Shown piece after piece: positions 17,594 through 23,577 of a DNA stretch of 64,000 nt. The notes beneath the pieces were generated by a model that had not been told where the DNA came from, ran no database searches, and worked only from the letters and a program-made list of their open reading frames with translations. How positions within the stretch are numbered: position 1 is the stretch's first letter; each line of letters starts with the position of its first letter. The translations under genes and the position numbers were made by a program. Source of the DNA: Pseudomonas paraeruginosa PA7 (GTDB lineage: Bacteria; Pseudomonadota; Gammaproteobacteria; Pseudomonadales; Pseudomonadaceae); the NCBI RefSeq assembly GCF_000017205.1, contig NC_009656.1, positions 6,378,501-6,442,500 of the forward strand, in the 5' to 3' direction.

Positions 17594-18163
17594 ATGACGC
17601 TATCCACGCATCTCAGCAACCACAAGCTCTACCTGCTCGGCATGCTCTGCGCCATCCTGGCCTGGGGCATGGCCTGCATCGAACTCGGGGCGAACACTCA
17701 TCTCTGGCTCTCCGGTCTCAGCGAACAGGGTTACCTGCAGGCCTGGAGTGATGAAATGCCGCGCCTGGCCAGCGACGGCTTCGTCCTGTCCTGGAGCAGC
17801 CGGGCGCTGCTGATGCTGCTGGACTACCTGCCAACCCTCCTGTCCGCGTTCGGCCTGGCGCTCACCGGCCTGTTCTTTCGCCGCCTGGCCAAGGGCGAAC
17901 GCTGGTCGCAGCGCAACGCCAGGACCCTGGTGCACATCGGTCTGCTGTCCATCCTGGCACTCTTGCTCCAGCCATTTATCAATACGCTGCAAGGTCTTGT
18001 ACTATCTCTCGACCTGCCCGACGGCGAGCGTGTCCTGAGCGTTTCGATCGGACTCACTTCCGAAGCGGCCTACGAGTTCCTCAAGGCGATCTTTCTCTGC
18101 TCGTTCGGCCTGATGATGAGCGAAGCCAGGAAACTGGACGAAGAAGTAAGAGCCTTCATATGA
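17594..18163 (+). CDS. DUF2975 family membrane protein
   Basis: A 189-residue protein with four predicted membrane segments (LYLLGMLCAILAWGMACIEL, the region around residues 60-90, HIGLLSILALLLQPFINTLQ and one near residues 160-175). The DUF2975 family (YoaS-like) typically pairs with a tiny XRE regulator, and the next gene starts 7 bp downstream and encodes one. The function is unknown. An AT-rich repeat upstream may be the regulator's site. Confidence 0.8.
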   Translation: MTLSTHLSNHKLYLLGMLCAILAWGMACIELGANTHLWLSGLSEQGYLQAWSDEMPRLASDGFVLSWSSRALLMLLDYLPTLLSAFGLALTGLFFRRLAKGERWSQRNARTLVHIGLLSILALLLQPFINTLQGLVLSLDLPDGERVLSVSIGLTSEAAYEFLKAIFLCSFGLMMSEARKLDEEVRAFI

Positions 18164-18170
18164 CGACCCC

Positions 18171-18377
18171 ATGATCATCATCCGACTAGACGTCATCCTG
18201 GCGAAGAACAAGGTCCGCTCCAAGGAGCTGGCGGAAGCCATCGGTATCACCGAACAGAACCTGTCCCTGCTGAAGAACGGCAAGGTCAAGGGCATCCGCC
18301 TCGACACCCTGGAGAAGATCTGCGCCTTCCTGGACTGCCAGCCGGGCGACATCCTGGAATACGTCGCGGACGACTGA
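18171..18377 (+). CDS. Small XRE/Cro-family regulator (YozG-like)
   Basis: A 68-residue single-domain helix-turn-helix protein (KNKVRSKELAEAIGITEQNL, then LSLLKNGKVKGIRLDTLEKI). It follows the DUF2975 gene by 7 bp, the standard arrangement for this pair, and probably autoregulates it through the AT-rich repeat at about 17.52 kb. No sensing domain is present. Confidence 0.87.
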   Translation: MIIIRLDVILAKNKVRSKELAEAIGITEQNLSLLKNGKVKGIRLDTLEKICAFLDCQPGDILEYVADD

Positions 18378-18408
18378 TCCCCGCTCCACCCTTTCCCAGC
18401 AAGAAACC

Positions 18409-18813
18409 ATGAACAGACACCTGAATCTCTCAGGCGCTGCGCTCGCGCTCGCCCTGCTGACGGGCTGCGGCCCCTCCGTGCGCTACCAGTACGTGATGCC
18501 GCCGAGCGAGGCGGGACGCACCTGCGTCGCCCAGTGCCGCACGCAACAGAGCCAGTGCGAAAGCCTCGCGCGCCTGGAATGGCAGAACGAGAACCGCCTG
18601 CGCGAGGCGGAGCGGCGCAGCTACCACTATTGCAGCCAGGGCAAGAGCAAGAAGCAAGCGCGCAAGGAATGCCTGGCGCCGGGCTACTCCTCCGCTTTCG
18701 GCTACGGCGGCTACAACAGCTTCAGCGCCTTCAACTGCAGTTCGGACTACGACCGCTGCTTCACCGACATCTGCGGCGGCACCATCCGCCGCATCGTCGA
18801 ACGACCGCAATGA
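18409..18813 (+). CDS. Cysteine-rich lipoprotein of unknown function
   Basis: A 134-residue protein with a lipoprotein signal (ALALALLTGC, lipid-accepting Cys about residue 20). The mature part is rich in cysteine (CVAQCRTQQSQC, YHYCSQGKSK, ECLAPG, FNCSSDYDRCFTDICGG), suggesting disulfides in the periplasm or outer membrane. I do not recognise a family with confidence. The TGA stop overlaps an ATGA in the next frame, and the next lipoprotein gene follows closely. Confidence 0.8.
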   Translation: MNRHLNLSGAALALALLTGCGPSVRYQYVMPPSEAGRTCVAQCRTQQSQCESLARLEWQNENRLREAERRSYHYCSQGKSKKQARKECLAPGYSSAFGYGGYNSFSAFNCSSDYDRCFTDICGGTIRRIVERPQ

Positions 18814-18839
18814 CCCCGACGCTTCCACGGAGCCTCAGC

Positions 18840-19073
18840 ATGACCCGACGCCTCTTCCGCTTCCTGCCGTTCTTCCTCCTGGGCGGCTGCGCGCAAGGCT
18901 ACCCCGCCTTTTCCAGCATCCTCCCGGACGTGCGCATCACCGGCGACGAGCGCAGCTACCTCGAGCGCGCCGAAGACTGCCTGAAGCGGCGCAGCTGCCC
19001 GCCGGCCACCGATCGCGATCCCTTCGTCGCAGATCCCGGCCATTACTCGCTGGGCGGCACCTTCCACTGGTGA
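18840..19073 (+). CDS. Small lipoprotein of unknown function
   Basis: A 77-residue protein with a lipobox (FLPFFLLGGCAQ). The ATG at 18840 has CGGAG 7 nt upstream; an in-frame ATG at 18810 overlaps the previous stop and would add 10 residues. It follows another lipoprotein gene by 27 bp, so both are probably co-expressed. Confidence 0.65.
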   Translation: MTRRLFRFLPFFLLGGCAQGYPAFSSILPDVRITGDERSYLERAEDCLKRRSCPPATDRDPFVADPGHYSLGGTFHW

Positions 19074-19168
19074 ATGCGTGCGCCGAAGCCAGGCAACCGA
19101 CCACCGACCTGGCTTCGGCAGGCGCTTTTCTTTATCCTGCGCGCCCTTTGAACGACTGGGACGAGATC

Positions 19169-19402
19169 ATGCTGGAGAATACCCTGGAACGCCTGGAAAC
19201 CCTGGTAGCCGAACTGCTGCAACAGAACCAGGCCCTGCGCGACAGCCACGACCAGCTTCAGCAGCAGCTGCGCCAGGCCACCGAGGAAAACGAAACCCTG
19301 CAACTCTCCATGCTCGAGCAGGAAGAGAAGCAGAGCGGCACCCAGGCCCGCCTGGAAGCCCTGGTCGAGCGCCTCAGCGCGCAGCAACCGGTTAGCGCAT
19401 GA
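19169..19402 (+). CDS. Small coiled-coil protein (TIGR02449/ZapB-like)
   Basis: A 77-residue, almost wholly coiled-coil protein (LENTLERLETLVAELLQQNQ, QQQLRQATEENETLQLSMLE). The pattern matches the small coiled-coil protein usually encoded just before zapA in pseudomonads. The ATG at 19169 is preferred because the 33 upstream codons in frame look non-coding. It overlaps the next gene by 4 nt (ATGA). It probably works with the ZapA-like product. Confidence 0.72.
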   Translation: MLENTLERLETLVAELLQQNQALRDSHDQLQQQLRQATEENETLQLSMLEQEEKQSGTQARLEALVERLSAQQPVSA

Positions 19403-19689
19403 GCCGCGACGGCGTCCAGGTCCTGTCGATCCTCGGCCGGGACTATTCGATCCGCGTGCCGGCCGGCGAGGAACGCGTCCTCGCGGACGCCGCCGCCTTG
19501 CTGCAGGCGGAAGTGGACGCCAACAAGCGCAAGTTTCCCTACGTCACCAGCAACGAACTGGTGGTGCTCTCCGCGCTCAATCTCTGCGCCCGCCAGCTTG
19601 GCGCGAACGACGGCGAGTCGCCGCGCCTGCGGGCGGTGGAGCAGCGCCTGGAGGCGCTGGTCGAGCGGATCGCCGGGACATCGAGCTAG
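19399..19689 (+). CDS. ZapA-like cell division protein (second copy type)
   Basis: A 96-residue ZapA-family protein: VQVLSILGRDYSIRVPAGEE, then YVTSNELVVLSALNLCARQL, with a C-terminal coiled coil. ZapA promotes FtsZ bundling. P. aeruginosa has its main zapA elsewhere with the same small coiled-coil partner, so this is probably a paralogous pair. It is translationally coupled to the preceding gene. Its TAG stop lies in a CTAG that also supplies the stop of the opposing 58-residue ORF. Confidence 0.75.
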   Translation: MSRDGVQVLSILGRDYSIRVPAGEERVLADAAALLQAEVDANKRKFPYVTSNELVVLSALNLCARQLGANDGESPRLRAVEQRLEALVERIAGTSS

Positions 19690-19862
19690 TCGCGCGCCTG
19701 CGGGCTCGCCCAGTGCAGTTGCCGATGCCCGCGCGCCCGGCAGTCCCTGACCAGCGCGCAGGCCTCGTCACGCGTCAGGTCGCGGCGCACGACGCAGGCA
19801 TTGCCGTTGTCGTCCTGGCGCCACAGGCACCAGCGCGTTTCCTCCGCCGGCTTCGCCGCCAC
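19686..19862 (-). CDS. Hypothetical 58-residue protein
   Basis: A short ORF with a GTG start (VAAKPAEETRWCLWRQDDNG) 4 nt after the HdeD-like gene's stop on the same strand. It contains RRDLTRDEACALVRDCRARG and two Trp and three Cys residues. AAGG 9 nt upstream is a weak ribosome site. It shares a CTAG stop with the convergent ZapA-like gene. A real protein is likely given the gene-like composition, but its function is unknown. Confidence 0.55.
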   Translation of the reverse strand: MAAKPAEETRWCLWRQDDNGNACVVRRDLTRDEACALVRDCRARGHRQLHWASPQARD

Positions 19863-19866
19863 CGCG

Positions 19867-20427
19867 TCAGGCCTTCAGGGTCGAAGTCTTGCGCAGGCGC
19901 AGCGCCAGCATGACCAGCAGCACGCCGAAGAACACCGCGTAGGCGCCGATCACCCAGACCACCGCCAGCGCCCCGGCGCCGGGGTTGGCGATCATCAGCA
20001 CACCGAACAGCACCGAGATGGCGCCAGAGAGGATCATCCACCACTCGTTCCGGATCGACTTGCGCAGGCGGATCGCCGCGACGATCTGGAAGATACCCAT
20101 CGCCAGCGCCCAGCCGGCGATGATCAGGAGCAGGCCGATGGCCGTCAGTTGCGGCCAGAAGAACGCCACCAGGCCGGCCGCGACGCCGATCACCCCGACC
20201 AGCGCCAGCGGCCAGTTGAACTGGCCGGCGCTGCGCATGCTGAACGCGGCGCCCAGGGCGAACACCCCGTCCACCAGCGCGTAGGCGCCCCAGAACAGCA
20301 CCAGCACGGTCAGCGCCAGGGCCGGCGAGAGCAGGGTCAGGACGCCGAACACCAGCGCCGCCACGCCACGCAGGGCCACCAGCTTCCAGTGCCGGCCCAG
20401 TTCGGCCCACAGGGGATTGTTTTCCAC
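19867..20427 (-). CDS. HdeD/DUF308-family membrane protein
   Basis: A 186-residue integral membrane protein with about six segments (VALRGVAALVFGVLTLLSPA, LTVLVLFWGAYALVDGVFAL, WPLALVGVIGVAAGLVAFFW and others). DUF308/HdeD proteins are associated with acid or envelope stress; the biochemical role is unclear. The GTG at 20427 has GGAGG 5 nt upstream, better than the ATG at 20481. The small 58-residue ORF follows directly. Confidence 0.82.
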   Translation of the reverse strand: MENNPLWAELGRHWKLVALRGVAALVFGVLTLLSPALALTVLVLFWGAYALVDGVFALGAAFSMRSAGQFNWPLALVGVIGVAAGLVAFFWPQLTAIGLLLIIAGWALAMGIFQIVAAIRLRKSIRNEWWMILSGAISVLFGVLMIANPGAGALAVVWVIGAYAVFFGVLLVMLALRLRKTSTLKA

Positions 20428-20605
20428 GCTTGCCTCCAGAGGCCGCCCTTGAGCGGCCCGTTCAGGTTGAGTCCTTTCCACCTTAGTCCTTTTGCCGGGG
20501 GACTGTCAGGGGCCGGGTGCGCGAGGGAGGCTCGCTGGCAACACGGCGCAGGGCGGCGGATAGCCGCCCTGCGCCAGGGGAAGGCCTTGCATGGCACGGG
20601 CCGGT

Positions 20606-20716
20606 TCAGGGACGGGACTTCCCCGCCAACCGCTGGCGCCGCCAGCAGGCGAACAGGTTCCAGGCCAGCAGCAGGCTGACGAAGGCGGAGCTGAAGTAGA
20701 ACAGCAGGTTGTCCAT
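20606..20716 (-). CDS. 36-residue membrane peptide downstream of gbcA
   Basis: A very short ORF, MDNLLFYFSSAFVSLLLAWN, ending in a basic tail (CWRRQRLAGKSRP). It has one hydrophobic span and a positively charged C-terminus, consistent with an inner-membrane protein. A GGAGGAAAGG ribosome site precedes the ATG. It lies 47 bp after gbcA on the same strand. I do not recognise a family; it may assist the Rieske demethylase or be independent. Confidence 0.6.
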   Translation of the reverse strand: MDNLLFYFSSAFVSLLLAWNLFACWRRQRLAGKSRP

Positions 20717-20763
20717 GACCTTTCCTCCGAAGCGGCGCCCCGCCAGGGGGCGCCTCGTCCGGC

Positions 20764-22053
20764 TCAGCTGCCGGCGACCTTGCGCACGTGGGCGGACTCC
20801 TCGCCGAGGTTGTTCAGCATGCGCTCGCTGTACCAGTCGAGGAAGTTGATCACGCCGAACTCGTAGGTCTTCGAGTATGGACCCGGCTGGTAGGCGTCGG
20901 AGTTGATCCCGCGCTGGTTCTCCTCGGCCAGGCGACGGTCCTGGTCGTTGGTCGCGTCCCATACCTCGCGCAGGCGCGCCACGTCGTAGTCGACGCCCTC
21001 CACCGCGTCCTTGTGCACCAGCCACTTGGTGGTGACCACGGTTTCCTGGGCGCTGATCGGCCATACGGTGAAGACGATCAGGTGGTCGCCCATGCAGTGG
21101 TTCCAGGAGTGCGGCAGGTGCAGGATGCGCATCGAGCCGAGGTCGGGGTTCTTGATCCGGCCCATGAGCTTCCTGCTGCCCTGCTTGCCGTCCATGGTCA
21201 TCGACACCGTGCCGTCCAGCAGCGGCATGCGCACGATGCGGTTGCGCAGGCCGAAGCTGGCATGGGCGTACGGGATCTTCTCGGCTTCCCAGGCGCTGGT
21301 GCAGGCCGCCACCTGGTCCTTGAACGCCTGGCTGGCGCGCGGGTCGGTGACGTCGTCCCACTCCAGCAGGGTCTTCAGCAGTTCCGGATGTGAGCCGTTG
21401 CAGTGGTAGCACTCGCGGTTGTTCTCGATCACCAGCTTCCAGTTGGCGGCTTCGCGGATGGTGGTCTGCACCGCTACCTTGGCGTTCTCCATGTCGTACG
21501 GCTCCATGTAGTGCTCGAGCGTCGCCAGGAAGTCGTCGATGGCCGGCGGGTTCTCCGCCAGGCTGATGAAGATGTAGCCGCCGGCGGTCTTCACCTGGAT
21601 CGGCTTCAGGCCGTACTCCTTCATGTCGAAGTCGGCGCCCATCTCGGTACCGGCGAACAGCAGGCGGCCATCCAGCTCGTAGGTCCACTGGTGGTAGGGG
21701 CAGACCAGCTTGGCCACCTTGCCCTTCTCGCTCACGCACAGGCGCGAGCCGCGGTGCCGGCAGACGTTGTGGAAGGCATGCACCTGACCCTCGGCGCCAC
21801 GGATCACCAGCACCGGGTTCTTGCCGATCTGCAGGGTGAGGAAATTGCCCTTGGCGGGAATCTCGCAGGTCATGCCGGCGATCAGCCATTCCTTGTGGAA
21901 GATCTCCTGCATGTCGATCTCGAACAGGCGCTGGTCGCAGTAGAACGGCTGTGGCAGGGAGAAGCTGTGGTCGCGGCTGCGCAGCATGTCGGCGGTGGCC
22001 TTGCGGGCCGCTTCCAGGGGATCGCCGAGACTCAGGGTGGAAGTGACGTCCAT
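20764..22053 (-). CDS. gbcA: Glycine betaine demethylase, Rieske oxygenase subunit
   Basis: A 429-residue Rieske non-heme iron oxygenase. The Rieske [2Fe-2S] ligands are visible in CRHRGSRLC and CPYHQWTYEL (CxH...CxxH). The mononuclear iron region is ENNRECYHCNGSHPELL. It removes one methyl from glycine betaine as formaldehyde, giving dimethylglycine, with electrons from GbcB. It is divergent from gbcB across a 423-bp gap. The length is normal. GbdR-dependent induction is known for P. aeruginosa. Confidence 0.95.
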   Translation of the reverse strand: MDVTSTLSLGDPLEAARKATADMLRSRDHSFSLPQPFYCDQRLFEIDMQEIFHKEWLIAGMTCEIPAKGNFLTLQIGKNPVLVIRGAEGQVHAFHNVCRHRGSRLCVSEKGKVAKLVCPYHQWTYELDGRLLFAGTEMGADFDMKEYGLKPIQVKTAGGYIFISLAENPPAIDDFLATLEHYMEPYDMENAKVAVQTTIREAANWKLVIENNRECYHCNGSHPELLKTLLEWDDVTDPRASQAFKDQVAACTSAWEAEKIPYAHASFGLRNRIVRMPLLDGTVSMTMDGKQGSRKLMGRIKNPDLGSMRILHLPHSWNHCMGDHLIVFTVWPISAQETVVTTKWLVHKDAVEGVDYDVARLREVWDATNDQDRRLAEENQRGINSDAYQPGPYSKTYEFGVINFLDWYSERMLNNLGEESAHVRKVAGS

Positions 22054-22476
22054 CGGTAACTCCTCATGCCGCCCCCGCGCGGGTGGCGGCGGAAAAAGTG
22101 GCTGGTACGGTTGCTACGCAAGGTGGCGTTCACAGCCTTCCTCATCCCGGCGCGGGTCCGGAATCCCGCCCTGCCGATGGACGGGTCCCGCCGTGGCGGG
22201 AATGAAGGTCAGTCGCTCTACACGTCCGGGTCTTACCCTCCCGGGGTTCATGCAAACCCTCGTCTCGGCTGGTCTGGAGTGTGGGCCGGCGCCCGACGAC
22301 GACCTTATCCATGGGCGACATGACCGCATCCGTTTCCGACGCTGCGGGCCGCGCCCCAGCGGGCAGGTCGCGATAAGCATGTAAATGTCGCTGGCAGGTA
22401 AATGAGCGCCCCCGGCGATGCGCACAATCCGCCCCATCAGGCCGTCGTCCGGCCCCGTGCGCGCGGAGAGATCACC
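22054..22476. promoter_or_regulatory. gbcA / gbcB divergent control region
   Basis: This 423-bp non-coding gap holds the two divergent promoters. A GCGACA at 22315-22320 and a TGTCGC at 22386-22391 face each other. The 9-mer TCGCTGGCA at 22388-22396 recurs at 29310-29318 before glyA1, another betaine-pathway gene. These are candidates for the GbdR (AraC-family) site. The consensus is not verified here. Confidence 0.45.
22186..22201. repeat. TCCCGCC inverted repeat
   Basis: A perfect 7-bp stem (TCCCGCC-GT-GGCGGGA) lies on the gbcA side of the divergent region. It is short; it may be a REP-like element or a leader hairpin. Confidence 0.4.
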
Positions 22477-23577
22477 ATGTCGAGCAACTTCCTCAATCCG
22501 GTCACCACCCAGACCTGGGCCAACGGCCGGCACCTCGTGCGCTGCGTCAAGGTCATCCAGGAAACCTGGGACGTGCGCACCTTCTGCTTCATGGCCGACC
22601 AGCCGATCCTGTTTTTCTTCAAGCCGGGTCAGTTCGTCACCCTGGAGCTGGAGATCGACGGCGAGCCGGTGATGCGCTCCTACACCATCTCCAGCTCGCC
22701 CTCGGTGCCCTACAGCTTCTCCATCACCATCAAGCGGGTGCCGGGCGGACGGGTCTCCAACTGGCTGCACGACAATCTCAAGGAAGGCCAGGAGCTGCCG
22801 GTGCACGGCCCGGTCGGCCTGTTCAACGCCATCGACTTCCCGGCCGACAAGGTGCTGTTCCTCTCCGGCGGGGTCGGCATCACCCCGGTGATGTCCATGG
22901 CGCGCTGGTTCTTCGACACCAACGCCAACGTCGACATGGTCTTCGTCCACAGCGCCCGTTCGCCGAAAGACATCATCTACCACCGCGAGCTGGAACACAT
23001 GGCCTCGCGGATCGACAACTTCAGCCTGCACATCATCTGCGAGCGCCACGGCCTCGGCGAAGCCTGGGCCGGCTACCGTGGCTACCTGAACCTGCGCATG
23101 CTGGAGCTGATCGCCCCGGACTTCCTCGAACGGGAGATCTTCTGCTGCGGCCCGACGCCCTACATGAGCGCGGTGAAGCACCTGCTGCAGGGCCACGGCT
23201 ACGACATGAGCCGCTACCACGAGGAAGCCTTCGGGCCGACCCCGCCGGAGGTCCGCGCCGACGTCAGGGAACTGGCCGCCGAAGCCGCCGAGGCGCCGGA
23301 GGTACCGGTGGCCGACCAGCACCAGGTGGAATTCACCGCCACCGGCAAGAGCATCCGCGTCAGCCCCGGGGAAACCGTGCACGCCGCCGCCGCCAAGCTC
23401 GGCCTGCACATTCCGAAGGCCTGCGGGATGGGCATCTGCGGCACCTGCAAGGTAATGAAGACCGCCGGCGAGGTGGAGATGGAGCACAATGGCGGGATCA
23501 CCGACGAGGATGTCGCCGAGGGCTACATCCTCTCCTGTTGCAGCGTGCCCAAGGGCGACGTGGTCATCGACTACTGA
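22477..23577 (+). CDS. gbcB: Glycine betaine demethylase, ferredoxin reductase subunit
   Basis: A 366-residue reductase with an FAD domain (PVMRSYTISSSPS), an NAD(P)-binding domain (VLFLSGGVGITPVMSMARWF, CCGPTPYMSAV) and a C-terminal plant-type [2Fe-2S] ferredoxin (ACGMGICGTCKVMKTAGEVE, with the last Cys near ILSCCSVP). It feeds electrons from NAD(P)H to GbcA. The ATG at 22477 has GGAGAG 6 nt upstream; upstream in-frame codons are not used. The 3' end overlaps the convergent 813-residue gene by 7 nt. Confidence 0.95.
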   Translation: MSSNFLNPVTTQTWANGRHLVRCVKVIQETWDVRTFCFMADQPILFFFKPGQFVTLELEIDGEPVMRSYTISSSPSVPYSFSITIKRVPGGRVSNWLHDNLKEGQELPVHGPVGLFNAIDFPADKVLFLSGGVGITPVMSMARWFFDTNANVDMVFVHSARSPKDIIYHRELEHMASRIDNFSLHIICERHGLGEAWAGYRGYLNLRMLELIAPDFLEREIFCCGPTPYMSAVKHLLQGHGYDMSRYHEEAFGPTPPEVRADVRELAAEAAEAPEVPVADQHQVEFTATGKSIRVSPGETVHAAAAKLGLHIPKACGMGICGTCKVMKTAGEVEMEHNGGITDEDVAEGYILSCCSVPKGDVVIDY

